A stretch of DNA of 38,630 bases from Candidatus Gastranaerophilales bacterium (GTDB lineage Bacteria > Cyanobacteriota > Vampirovibrionia > Gastranaerophilales > Gastranaerophilaceae), in assembly GCA_944326535.1 (NCBI GenBank), contig CALVEJ010000011.1:1-38630 (forward strand), given 5' to 3'. How positions within the stretch are numbered: position 1 is the first letter of the stretch; every line of letters begins with the position of its first letter. The position numbers were made by a program, and so were the translations under genes. The notes under the pieces are model-generated. The model was not told the DNA's origin and searched no databases. It worked only from the letters and a program-made list of their open reading frames with translations. Below, piece after piece: positions 8,029 to 15,551 of the stretch.

Positions 8029-8060
8029 GCCGGTCGATGTGTAAGTCGGGCGGCTTTTTA
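8029..8060 (+). other. Terminator-like hairpin on the strand opposite to its neighbours
   Basis: In the 238-nt gap between two minus-strand genes, GCCG-GT-CGA and TCG-GG-CGGC can pair around an 8-nt loop and are followed on the plus strand by TTTTTATT. The 2x2 internal mismatch makes it only moderately stable. On the minus strand there is no T-run after it. It could end a short plus-strand transcript; a TATAAT sequence lies near 7973. The rest of the gap (7836-8073) is AT-rich with no gene I can support. Confidence 0.3.
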
Positions 8061-8073
8061 TTATGAAATTTTA

Positions 8074-9252
8074 TTATGTAATGGTATAAACTTTTCTGTA
8101 ATAAAGAATTGAACCGAGAATAAACAAAATTACATTCGGTATCCATGCCGCAAGAAACGGAGTAATTTTCATTTCTTCTCCCAGTGAAATCGAAAGCGCT
8201 CTGAGAAGATAATATAAGAATATAATCAAAATGCTGAATAAAAAGCCTCTGTTGTATCTGACCCTCGGTGGAGTGATAGCTAAAGGAACACCGAGCAGAA
8301 CAAGTACCATTGTTGTAAAAGGAAAGGCAAACTTGTTGTGTAACTCTATTTTGAACAATGAATGAATTTTGGGGTCGTGATGCTTTTTGGAGTTGTTTTC
8401 AACATATTTCCAGAGTGCAACGACGTTATATTGTGTTGCTTCGTCTTCTGTCAATTTGTCTTTTACATCCATTCCGAAATCGGCAGTTGTTTGTGCAAAC
8501 CATACGCTGTTTAGGATATTTTCTTTTTTTGTCACGGTATATGCCGCACCCTTAATAAACTTCCAGCCATCCGGGCTTGTCTTTCCCGTTTGTGATTGAA
8601 TTACTTTGAGAGTATCTTTTTCCGAAAAATCAACGACAGTTACATTTTTCAAAATATTGTCTTCACATCTTTGAACAAAGAATAGTCGTTTTATTGAATT
8701 TCCTCCTTCCGGAGACGTGTTTGTTTCTTTGAAGGTGAAATTCTGTTTGCCGTTGGGAATATTCTTTTGTCCCAACGCCCAGACGGCAAGTGTCTTTGAT
8801 TGGGAGTTTGTTATAGGAACAACTGTTTCATTGACTATAAAAGTGAATAAACTCATTACGGCTGCAAATATAAATATCGGTTTTGCAATACGATTCAAGC
8901 CTATACCGCATGCTCTCATTACCGTAATTTCAGACGAAAGGCTTAGTTTATTGAGTGTCATAACGGTTGAAAACAGAACACTCATCGGTATTGCCATAAC
9001 AATAACCTGCGGAAGATTTAAGAGAACTATCATCAATGCCACATTAAACGGAATACCGTAAAGTGTAATTTGTTTGATTAATGTAATAAATGTATCCGAT
9101 GCAAAAATGATGGATGTGAATATGACAATACCCATAATGAAAATTTCGATGACCTGTCTCATTATGTATTTGTCAAGAATACTGATTTTGTCAGTTTGTT
9201 CTTTAATCTTTTCCAGATGTATTTGAGCTTCTTGCGGTATATTTAATTCCAT
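8074..9252 (-). CDS. LptF/LptG (YjgP/YjgQ) family permease
   Basis: This 392-aa inner-membrane protein belongs to the LptF/LptG family, permease halves of the LptB2FG ABC machine that extracts lipopolysaccharide for export. The pattern is typical. Three N-terminal membrane helices (about 38-60, 73-98 and 118-140) include the family segment LNLPQVIVMAIPMSVLFST. A large periplasmic beta-rich domain (about 145-300) follows, and then three C-terminal helices including KFAFPFTTMVLVLLGVPLAI. Only one such gene is present, so it may pair with a distant partner or form a homodimer. It lies 11 nt after the small zinc-ribbon gene and is probably co-transcribed with it. No clear Shine-Dalgarno site precedes the ATG. 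Confidence 0.9.
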   Translation of the reverse strand: MELNIPQEAQIHLEKIKEQTDKISILDKYIMRQVIEIFIMGIVIFTSIIFASDTFITLIKQITLYGIPFNVALMIVLLNLPQVIVMAIPMSVLFSTVMTLNKLSLSSEITVMRACGIGLNRIAKPIFIFAAVMSLFTFIVNETVVPITNSQSKTLAVWALGQKNIPNGKQNFTFKETNTSPEGGNSIKRLFFVQRCEDNILKNVTVVDFSEKDTLKVIQSQTGKTSPDGWKFIKGAAYTVTKKENILNSVWFAQTTADFGMDVKDKLTEDEATQYNVVALWKYVENNSKKHHDPKIHSLFKIELHNKFAFPFTTMVLVLLGVPLAITPPRVRYNRGFLFSILIIFLYYLLRALSISLGEEMKITPFLAAWIPNVILFILGSILYYRKVYTIT

Positions 9253-9263
9253 GATTTTTCGGG

Positions 9264-9584
9264 CTAATTGTTGTGTTCTATCTCATCTTGTTTTATAAAT
9301 TTGCATTGAGCTTCAAGCTTTTTGTCTTCCATATTTGCCATCAAATCTTCTACGGAAGAGATTTTGCCAAGAGCAAATCCTGTTTCCGCAAACAGAACAC
9401 AGTCATTGCAAATTCTGATTCCATCGTATACAACAGAACCGGCAAGCGGTTTTTCTTCTCCGCAGCATTGACAGTCAAACAGTTCAAATTCACTGTCGGG
9501 ATTTTCTTCTATGTCATCAAGCTTCATTTGCTCAACAACGGCCTGCATATCTTCTATGATTTTTAATTCTTCATCTTTGTTCAT
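9264..9584 (-). CDS. Small zinc-ribbon protein, ClpX zinc-domain-like
   Basis: This is a 106-aa acidic protein. Residues 38-62 carry two CxxC knuckles (C38/C41 and C59/C62) separated by 17 residues, within a sequence ending GIRICNDCVLFAE. This resembles the N-terminal zinc-binding domain of ClpX (CSFCGK...VYICDECV), here without the AAA+ part. The frame is open to 9620, but the ATG at 9584 is preferred because TATAAT lies 7 nt upstream. No Shine-Dalgarno sequence is seen, so the mRNA is probably leaderless. It may be an adaptor or substrate-binding module, but that is inference. It is followed closely by the lptF-like gene and diverges from marR. Confidence 0.7.
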   Translation of the reverse strand: MNKDEELKIIEDMQAVVEQMKLDDIEENPDSEFELFDCQCCGEEKPLAGSVVYDGIRICNDCVLFAETGFALGKISSVEDLMANMEDKKLEAQCKFIKQDEIEHNN

Positions 9585-9591
9585 AAGAATA

Positions 9592-9597
9592 ATTATA
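9592..9597 (-). promoter_or_regulatory. -10 box of the zinc-ribbon gene, leaderless arrangement
   Basis: On the minus strand TATAAT lies 7 nt before the ATG at 9584, so transcription should start at or within a base or two of the start codon. A second TATAAT lies at 9603-9608 on the same strand. The -35 region is not convincing. Confidence 0.45.
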
Positions 9598-9628
9598 GCG
9601 TAATTATAAAATTTATACACTTTGTATC

Positions 9629-9657
9629 TTGACTATTTTTAATAATTTTATTACTAT
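9629..9657 (+). promoter_or_regulatory. Sigma70-type promoter of the marR-efflux operon
   Basis: The -35 box TTGACT (9629-9634), a 17-nt spacer and the -10 box TACTAT (9652-9657) form a near-ideal promoter. The predicted start of transcription is at about 9664, inside the first MarR-type palindrome. An in-frame TTG at 9629 that could be mistaken for a start codon is in fact this -35 box. Confidence 0.7.
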
Positions 9658-9660
9658 AGC

Positions 9661-9692
9661 GTTGGAATTACAACATGTTGGAGTTGCAACAT
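9661..9692 (+). promoter_or_regulatory. Two MarR-type operator palindromes
   Basis: GTTGGAATTACAAC (9661-9674) and ATGTTG-GAGTTG-CAACAT (9675-9692) share the pattern GTTG-N6-CAAC. Their junction also makes the perfect palindrome CAACATGTTG. They cover the predicted transcription start and end three bases before the marR ATG. Repression by the MarR protein encoded just downstream is the simplest reading; binding is inferred. Confidence 0.6.
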
Positions 9693-9694
9693 TA

Positions 9695-10162
9695 ATGAAC
9701 AAAACAATACCGGCTTGTTATGCTGAGTGTCTGCCGTATCTTGTGGATAAGGCATCTGTATATCTGCGCTTGCATGGGTCGGATTTTCTCCAGCAGCTGG
9801 GTATTGATTTAACACTGGAACAGTACATCGCACTTGATGCAGTAGCTGCAGGTACGGACCTTTGTCAAAGAGATTTGGCAAAAATTCTTTTGAAAGACCG
9901 CTCTAATGTAACAAGAATTTTGTCAATTCTTGAATCAAAAGGACTTGTAAAAAGAATAGCCGCAATGAAACAAAATCGTCCGGTTAAACTCATTAGTATA
10001 ACCAATAAAGGACAAAAAATTATTGATAAATATTCTTTGATTGTAAAAAAGGATCTTGAAGATTTTTTGTCTGAATTTGACAGCAATGAACTGAAACAGT
10101 TCAAATCGACACTGGAAAAAATGATTTCCAAAATAAGTGAAAAATCAAATATACAAATATAA
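9695..10162 (+). CDS. MarR-family transcriptional repressor
   Basis: This is a 155-aa winged-helix regulator. The DNA-binding part runs from about 54 to 103, with the recognition helix in KDRSNVTRILSILESKGLV and the wing around AAMKQNRPVKLISIT. Helices at both ends would form the dimer interface. MarR proteins usually repress their own operon and release DNA when they bind phenolic or other toxic ligands. The ATG at 9695 is chosen because the sequence upstream is promoter and operator. The next gene is a DHA2 drug exporter 54 nt downstream, so the pair forms a typical self-regulated efflux operon. The inducing ligand is unknown. Confidence 0.92.
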   Translation: MNKTIPACYAECLPYLVDKASVYLRLHGSDFLQQLGIDLTLEQYIALDAVAAGTDLCQRDLAKILLKDRSNVTRILSILESKGLVKRIAAMKQNRPVKLISITNKGQKIIDKYSLIVKKDLEDFLSEFDSNELKQFKSTLEKMISKISEKSNIQI

Positions 10163-10166
10163 AAGA

Positions 10167-10213
10167 GTCTTTGAGCTTCGAAGGCTCGAAGCGAAAAAGA
10201 CGACACTAGATTA
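10167..10213 (+). repeat. Short structured repeat, copy 1 (before the efflux gene)
   Basis: GTCTTT / AAAGAC form an outer stem (10167-10172 with 10196-10201). GCTTCGA / TCGAAGC form an inner 7-bp stem with an AGGC loop (10175-10192). The 13-nt tail CGACACTAGATTA (10201-10213) overlaps the end of the outer stem by one base. The same tail, also directly after a stem-loop with a CTCGA...TCGAG inner stem, occurs at 12067-12113. The element fills the gap between marR and the efflux gene and leaves no Shine-Dalgarno sequence before the ATG at 10217. Confidence 0.65.
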
Positions 10214-10216
10214 AAA

Positions 10217-11779
10217 ATGGAAAATACGATCGAAAACAATACACCGCAGATAAACCCATGGTTGACGACTATAGCCGTAATGACGGCAACATTTATCTTT
10301 GTTCTTGACGGTACAATTGCAAACGTTGCTCTTCCTCAGATGGCGGGCAGTTTTTCTTCAAGCAATGATGAAGCAACTTGGATTTTGACGAGTTATTTGA
10401 TAGCAAGCGGTATTGTTGTTCCGTCTGTTGACTGGTTTTCAAAGTTTTTTGGCAGAAAGCATTTTTTTATTGCGTGTATATTACTTTTTACCATTGCATC
10501 GCTTTTATGCGGGATGTCTACATCTTTGGAAATGATGATTATGGCAAGAATTTTACAGGGGCTTGGCGGCGGTGCTCTTTTGCCTGTGTCTCAGGCAATT
10601 CTGCTTGAGGCTTTTCCGCTGGAAAAAAGAGCGCTTGCAATGTCTATATTTGGCTTTGGCGTTGTTGTTGCTCCTGTTATCGGTCCTATTCTTGGCGGAT
10701 GGCTTACTGACAACTGGTCATGGAATTGGATATTTTTTATCAATATCCCTTTCGGTCTTCTTGCGGCAATAACATCAAAACTGTGGATTTACGACCCCCC
10801 TTATGCAAGAAGGCAGGCAGATGCAAAGATAGATTACATAGGTTTTACTTTTTTGACAATATGGCTTGTTACTTTTCAGGTCTTTCTGGATAAAGGCAAC
10901 AATGCGGATTGGTTCGGCTCGGAGTGGATATGCTGGACATTCGGGATATCTATGGTCGCAATGGTTCTTTTTATATATTCACAAATTGTAGAAAAAGATT
11001 CTATTATTGATTTGTCCGTATTCAAGGATCGTAATTTTCTTCTGGGAACGGTAATTCTTGTAATCGCAAATATGGTGTTGTATGCATCAACTACAATTAT
11101 GCCTTTATTTTTGCAAAATTTGATGGGTTATAATGCTTTTTGGAGCGGATATTCGTTGATGCCGAGGGGATTTGGCTCAGTAGCAGCTATTTTTCTTTAC
11201 AGTGTTACAAACAAAATGATTGATTTTAGAATTTTTACCGTAATAGGGCTTTTGGGGCTTGGTATATCCGGATTGATGTTCGGCTTTTTAAATCTGGAAT
11301 TTTCTATGATAAATATTATTATCCCGAATGTTATCTTCGGCTTTTCGGTTGGTCTTACTATCACGGTTTTGACAACAGCATCTATGGAGACAATCTCAAA
11401 TGAGAAAATGACAAATGCAAGCGGTGTTCAAAACCTGATAAAAAACCTTGGAGCAGCTATAGGAACATCACTTGTTACAACAATGGTTTCAAGATATTCT
11501 CAGGCTTTTCAACACAATCTTGTTGACTTTTTACATACTCAAAACAGTGTTTATGCGGAAAAACTTTCTTCTTTGACATCATATTTTTGCCAGTATGATG
11601 TTTATGCAGTTGCTTTTCAAAAAGCTCAGGGCATGTTATACAATCAGCTTGTGCAGCAGTCCACTTTGTGTGCTTATATGGAAACTTTCCGGGATTGGGG
11701 TGTTGTTGCTTTTGTGTGTATACCTCTTTTGTTTCTGTATAAAAAGAAGTTTCAAACCAAGATTAACATATGGAAGTAA
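10217..11779 (+). CDS. DHA2-family multidrug efflux transporter (EmrB/QacA-type, 14 TM)
   Basis: This 520-aa major-facilitator drug:proton antiporter sits in the inner membrane. The DHA2 signature LDGTIANVALPQMA lies at about 30-43 in the first helix. The motif-A-like loop DWFSKFFGRKHFF lies near 73-85. The antiporter motif C, GVVVAPVIGPILGGWLTD, lies near 147-164. Length and hydrophobic pattern fit 14 helices. It is transcribed with the MarR repressor upstream. EmrB homologues often work with an EmrA adaptor and TolC, but no emrA is adjacent; the TolC-MacA set at 29.2 kb is separate. Substrates cannot be told from sequence. Confidence 0.93.
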   Translation: MENTIENNTPQINPWLTTIAVMTATFIFVLDGTIANVALPQMAGSFSSSNDEATWILTSYLIASGIVVPSVDWFSKFFGRKHFFIACILLFTIASLLCGMSTSLEMMIMARILQGLGGGALLPVSQAILLEAFPLEKRALAMSIFGFGVVVAPVIGPILGGWLTDNWSWNWIFFINIPFGLLAAITSKLWIYDPPYARRQADAKIDYIGFTFLTIWLVTFQVFLDKGNNADWFGSEWICWTFGISMVAMVLFIYSQIVEKDSIIDLSVFKDRNFLLGTVILVIANMVLYASTTIMPLFLQNLMGYNAFWSGYSLMPRGFGSVAAIFLYSVTNKMIDFRIFTVIGLLGLGISGLMFGFLNLEFSMINIIIPNVIFGFSVGLTITVLTTASMETISNEKMTNASGVQNLIKNLGAAIGTSLVTTMVSRYSQAFQHNLVDFLHTQNSVYAEKLSSLTSYFCQYDVYAVAFQKAQGMLYNQLVQQSTLCAYMETFRDWGVVAFVCIPLLFLYKKKFQTKINIWK

Positions 11780-12133
11780 AATTTTGATGGTAATTAAACC
11801 TTTAATATGCTAAAATTTCTACATTAGAGCATGTCCGAGAAAATTTTGCGATAAGAAGGACTCCGTTTTGAGTTGACTAAATGTCAAGTCAAAATGGATG
11901 GGAAGAGCAAAATTTTTGACAAAGCGAACACGCACAGCGAAGCGAGCAGTTGTGAACCTGTCTCCGAAGCTTAACGAAGTTAAGCGTAGGTGAGGACACA
12001 CTGTTCACTATACGTGAAGACATTTTGCACGAAATCAAAGATTTCGGCAAAAGAAGTCAAAGGTGAGCAGTGACGGCTCGAAAGCTCGAGGCGGCAACTG
12101 CGACACTAGATTAGATAGTTTGGGGATTTTTAG
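11780..12133 (+). ncRNA. Structured intergenic element before polA, candidate RNA or repeat
   Basis: This 354-nt gap has no gene but contains a chain of inverted repeats. (1) Outer stem AAAATTTTGC (11840-11849) with GCAAAATTTT (11907-11916), enclosing a 14-of-15-bp stem (11863-11877 with 11883-11897). (2) GTGAAC (11952-11957) with GTTCAC (12003-12008), enclosing GCTTAAC-GAA-GTTAAGC (11969-11985). (3) TTTTGC-A-CGAAATC / GATTTCG-GCAAAA (12023-12052), 13 bp with one bulge. (4) GCAGT / ACTGC around CTCGA-AAGC-TCGAG (12067-12101), then the tail CGACACTAGATTA (12101-12113). Composition is more GC-rich than other gaps. It could be an untranslated RNA, a leader of polA or a mobile repeat. The GGGGA ribosome-binding site of polA follows at 12122. 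Confidence 0.55.
12067..12113 (+). repeat. Short structured repeat, copy 2 (before polA)
   Basis: This is the 3' module of the larger element: outer stem GCAGT/ACTGC, inner stem CTCGA/TCGAG with AAGC loop, and the 13-nt tail CGACACTAGATTA identical to copy 1 at 10201-10213. Outer stems differ in sequence between the copies while pairing is kept. Confidence 0.65.
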
Positions 12134-15130
12134 ATGCCGGATAAAAAAACACTTGTATTGATTGACGGACATGCGTTAGCTTTTAGAAGCTTTTTTGCAC
12201 TTGAAAGAACAGGTATGAAAACTTCGGACAAAGAGCCGACATGGGCGGTATTTGGCTTTTTTAAGGCTGTGTTTGATCTTTTAAAAAATCCCAAAATCAA
12301 TCCTGATTGCATAGCCGTTGCTTTTGATGTCAGCCATCATACATTCCGCACGGAACAATATGAAGAATATAAAGCAAACAGAGAACAAATGCCCGACACC
12401 ATGAAAAGCCAAATGGGGCTTATTATGGAGGGGCTTCAGGCTTTTAATATACCTATATATACAAAAGAGGGCTATGAAGCGGATGACGTAATCGGAACAA
12501 TTGTTGATAAAGCATCAAAGCTGGGTCACAAGACAATTATTCTTACAGGTGACCAGGATGCATTTCAGCTGATAGATGAAAAGGGTTCTATCAGTGTTTT
12601 GATACCTTCAAAAGGCGAACTGGTTGAATACGACTGGGCAAGAGTATATAACAAGCTGGGGGTCTATCCTGATCAGGTTATTGACTATAAAGCTTTGCGG
12701 GGTGATACGTCTGATAACATTCCGGGGATAAAGGGAATAGGCGAAAAAACAGCGGTAAAACTTTTGGATAGATTTCAAACATTGGATAATGTGCTTTCTC
12801 ATATTGATGAAGTTGACGGAAAATCTCTTAAAGAAAAACTTCAAAACGGTGTTGAAATGGCAAGATTGAGTTATTTTCTTGCTACCATAAAAAAAGATGT
12901 TCCTATTGATTTTGATTTTGAAAAAACAAATCTTGAAATGCCTGATATAGAGAGGGTCCAAAACTTCTTAAAACGTGTTCAGTTTTTCAGCTTTTTGAAA
13001 AATCTGCCGGAAATTTTGAGACCTTTTAATGTATGCACACTGGCATCGAGACCGGAAAATATTGATTCTGCCGAAATGAAAAAACAACAGATGGCTGATC
13101 AAAAACTTATTGACTTTATTAGTTTGAAAGATGAAACAAAGATAGAAAAGCCGATTGAAGAAGACAGCAAGGAAGCAGCAAAAACAGAAGAGTCAAAAAA
13201 TGCTGTTCAGCAAAATCTTTTTTCAAATCAGCTTGGATTGTTTGCTTCTGCTGTACAGGACAAGCAAAGCAGTATAAAAAATGAAAGAAAAACAATAGTT
13301 TCTCAAAAAGATTTTGAAGAACTGATAGAAACGCTCAAAAAACAGTCACTTATTGCTATTGATACGGAAACAACATCAGTCAATGCTCTTGAAGCGGATC
13401 TTGTTGGGATTTCACTTGCTTATAATGAAGAAATTATGGCAAAAGAAGGCAGGGTCGTTGTAAATAATAACAACGGACAGACAAAATCTTTTTATATTCC
13501 TGTTTTCCATAAAGTCGGCGACCAGCTTGATATGGATTATGTACTGCAGGGGTTGAAACCTGTTTTTGAGAGCAATAGTATTTTTAAAACTTTTCAAAAT
13601 GCAAAATATGAAATTAATACTCTCAGAAAGTATGACATTACTTTTGGCGGTATTATATTTGATACGATGCTTGCAAGTTATATCAATGATCCGTCAAGAA
13701 AACACGGGTTGAAAACACAATCAGCTGAAAATCTTGATTATTTTATGACGGAGATTGATGAACTTATAGGCAAAGGGAAAAAGCAAATCACTATGGATGA
13801 TGTTCCTATAGAACAGGCATCTGATTACGCTTGTGATGATGCTTTTGTTACTCTGGAACTTACAAGATACTGGCAGAATAAACTGGATGATGACTCCAAA
13901 AAACTGCTTTATGAAATAGAAGTTCCCACATGTCTTGTTCTTGCTGAAATGGAAGCGAGAGGTGTGTCTCTTGATACGGATTATTTGAACAGCCTTTCTG
14001 CCGAATTGGATGAAAATATTAAAGATATTGAAACAAAAATATATGCACTTGCGGGAGAATCTTTCAATATTAATTCTCCAAAACAACTTGCTTCGATACT
14101 GTTTGAAAAATTGGGAATAGAACACAAAACCAGAAAAAGAGGCGCACAAAAATTTTCTACGGATGCCAAAGTTCTGGAAGAACTTTCAAAAGAATACGAA
14201 ATCGCAAAATATATTCTTGAATACAGACAGTATGCAAAAATGAAGTCCACGTATGCTGATGCTCTGCCGGAGTTAATCAGCCCTACTGACAGAAAAATAC
14301 ACACAAATTACAACCAGACAATTACCGTAACAGGAAGATTGTCTTCTTCAAATCCGAATTTGCAGAATATTCCGGTACGTACACAGCTGGGTAACAGAAT
14401 AAGAAAAGCTTTTGTTCCTGAAGATAAAAATGCACAGGTGCTCTTAAGCGCTGATTATTCTCAAATAGAACTCAGACTTCTTGCACATTGCTCGGGAGAT
14501 GAAAATCTTATCAGGGCGTTTAAGTCTGGTGAAGATATTCACGCAGAAACAGCGGCAAAAGTTTTTGATGTTGACTTGAAAGATGTGACGAAAGAACAAA
14601 GGAGCAGGGCAAAAGCTGTTAATTTTGGAATTGTTTACGGACAAACCAGATACGGGCTTGCTTCTGCACTAAACATCTCAAATGCAGAGGCTCAGATGTT
14701 TATAGATAAATACTTTGAAACTTATCCAAAAGTAAAAGAATACATGGACAAGTCAATTCAAAGCGCATACAGTTACGGCTATGCAAAAACAATCTATGGT
14801 AGAAAAAGATATCTGCTTGATGAGCTTATGAGTTCAAATCATAATATAAAAGAGTTTGCCCAGCGTGCCGCAATAAATACACCTTTGCAGGGTGCGGCTG
14901 CTGATTTGATAAAACTGGCAATGATTGACCTTGAAAAGAGGCTGAAAGAGAAAAATCTCAAATCAAAGATGATTATGCAGGTGCATGATGAACTGATTCT
15001 TGAAACCTACAAGGACGAACTTGAAGATGTAATTTCTGTTGTCAAATCCGCAATGGAGCTGAAACAGCCGCTTGCTGTTCCTCTGGTTGTTGACTTTGCT
15101 TACGGACCGTCATGGATGGAGGCGGAATAA
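12134..15130 (+). CDS. polA: DNA polymerase I
   Basis: This 998-aa enzyme is for gap filling and RNA-primer removal. The N-terminal 5'-nuclease domain (1-290) has the helix-hairpin-helix GDTSDNIPGIKGIGEKTA near 189-206. After a charged linker (about 310-395), the 3'-5' exonuclease domain has IDTET (about 408), QNAKYE (about 488) and YACDDAFVTLEL near 555. The polymerase motifs are A SADYSQIELR (about 772), B RAKAVNFGIVYG (about 826) and C MQVHDELI (about 948). It is about 70 residues longer than E. coli Pol I, mostly in the linker, which carries QLGLF at 366-370, a match to the sliding-clamp-binding consensus. In exonuclease motif II the usual Asp is Glu. The ribosome-binding site is GGGGA (12122-12126). 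Confidence 0.97.
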   Translation: MPDKKTLVLIDGHALAFRSFFALERTGMKTSDKEPTWAVFGFFKAVFDLLKNPKINPDCIAVAFDVSHHTFRTEQYEEYKANREQMPDTMKSQMGLIMEGLQAFNIPIYTKEGYEADDVIGTIVDKASKLGHKTIILTGDQDAFQLIDEKGSISVLIPSKGELVEYDWARVYNKLGVYPDQVIDYKALRGDTSDNIPGIKGIGEKTAVKLLDRFQTLDNVLSHIDEVDGKSLKEKLQNGVEMARLSYFLATIKKDVPIDFDFEKTNLEMPDIERVQNFLKRVQFFSFLKNLPEILRPFNVCTLASRPENIDSAEMKKQQMADQKLIDFISLKDETKIEKPIEEDSKEAAKTEESKNAVQQNLFSNQLGLFASAVQDKQSSIKNERKTIVSQKDFEELIETLKKQSLIAIDTETTSVNALEADLVGISLAYNEEIMAKEGRVVVNNNNGQTKSFYIPVFHKVGDQLDMDYVLQGLKPVFESNSIFKTFQNAKYEINTLRKYDITFGGIIFDTMLASYINDPSRKHGLKTQSAENLDYFMTEIDELIGKGKKQITMDDVPIEQASDYACDDAFVTLELTRYWQNKLDDDSKKLLYEIEVPTCLVLAEMEARGVSLDTDYLNSLSAELDENIKDIETKIYALAGESFNINSPKQLASILFEKLGIEHKTRKRGAQKFSTDAKVLEELSKEYEIAKYILEYRQYAKMKSTYADALPELISPTDRKIHTNYNQTITVTGRLSSSNPNLQNIPVRTQLGNRIRKAFVPEDKNAQVLLSADYSQIELRLLAHCSGDENLIRAFKSGEDIHAETAAKVFDVDLKDVTKEQRSRAKAVNFGIVYGQTRYGLASALNISNAEAQMFIDKYFETYPKVKEYMDKSIQSAYSYGYAKTIYGRKRYLLDELMSSNHNIKEFAQRAAINTPLQGAAADLIKLAMIDLEKRLKEKNLKSKMIMQVHDELILETYKDELEDVISVVKSAMELKQPLAVPLVVDFAYGPSWMEAE

Positions 15131-15131
15131 T

Positions 15132-15551
15132 ATGAAAAGAAGAGTTTTGACATCGTTTATATTAATACTGCTGTTGTTAGTTCCTTCTTTTTCAACTGCA
15201 AAAGATGCTGTTGATGCGGCATATGCACAAACAACTGCTAATTATACAAACCATAAAGACTGTATACGGCAATATAAACTTCCGGTGCAAAAGCTGTATT
15301 TTCTTGCATTGTCCGCAATAACATCAAATAAATATGAAATAAAAGAAATGCAGTCCAGAAACGGATATGTGATTTTTGAAGCGGACGGCAGGGAATTTCT
15401 GCTTACTGCTATGAAAAAGGATAAATCATACAGCTATCTTCGTTTGACTCCTTGCGATAATAACTACTATTTTTCTCCGTCAATTCCTCAAAAGATATTC
15501 AGATATGTTGATGTGAATTTTAATGAGGAAGTTAAGGAGCTGAAATTTTAG
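15132..15551 (+). CDS. Small exported protein of unknown function
   Basis: This 139-aa protein begins with a clear signal peptide (MKRRVLTSFILILLLLVPSF, cleavage likely after STA near residue 24). The mature part is about 115 residues with a mixed alpha/beta look and two cysteines (in NHKDCIRQY and LTPCDNN) that could form a disulphide. I recognise no family. The ATG one base after the polA stop is chosen because GGAGG (15118-15122) lies inside the end of polA, which indicates co-translation with polA. Its stop codon directly abuts the stop codon of the opposing DUF3137 gene, with no gap. Confidence 0.8.
   Translation: MKRRVLTSFILILLLLVPSFSTAKDAVDAAYAQTTANYTNHKDCIRQYKLPVQKLYFLALSAITSNKYEIKEMQSRNGYVIFEADGREFLLTAMKKDKSYSYLRLTPCDNNYYFSPSIPQKIFRYVDVNFNEEVKELKF

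Noticed and set aside
7838..8146. A 102-codon minus-strand frame between leuC and the lptF-like gene
   Set aside because: It overlaps the 3' end of the lptF-like gene, has AT-driven composition rich in Tyr, Ile, Asn and Lys, no ribosome-binding site and no recognisable motif; it is best explained as chance.
9629..9694. TTG start adding 22 residues to MarR
   Set aside because: This TTG is the -35 box of a well-formed promoter and the added stretch encodes the operator palindromes.
11819..12001. A 60-codon minus-strand frame inside the structured element before polA
   Set aside because: It lies wholly in a region of nested inverted repeats, has no ribosome-binding site and probably reflects the repeat sequence rather than a protein.
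11780..12133. Insertion sequence or MITE remnant
   Set aside because: I see no terminal inverted repeats at the ends, no target-site duplication and no transposase fragment; the element looks like RNA-type structure or a dispersed repeat instead.
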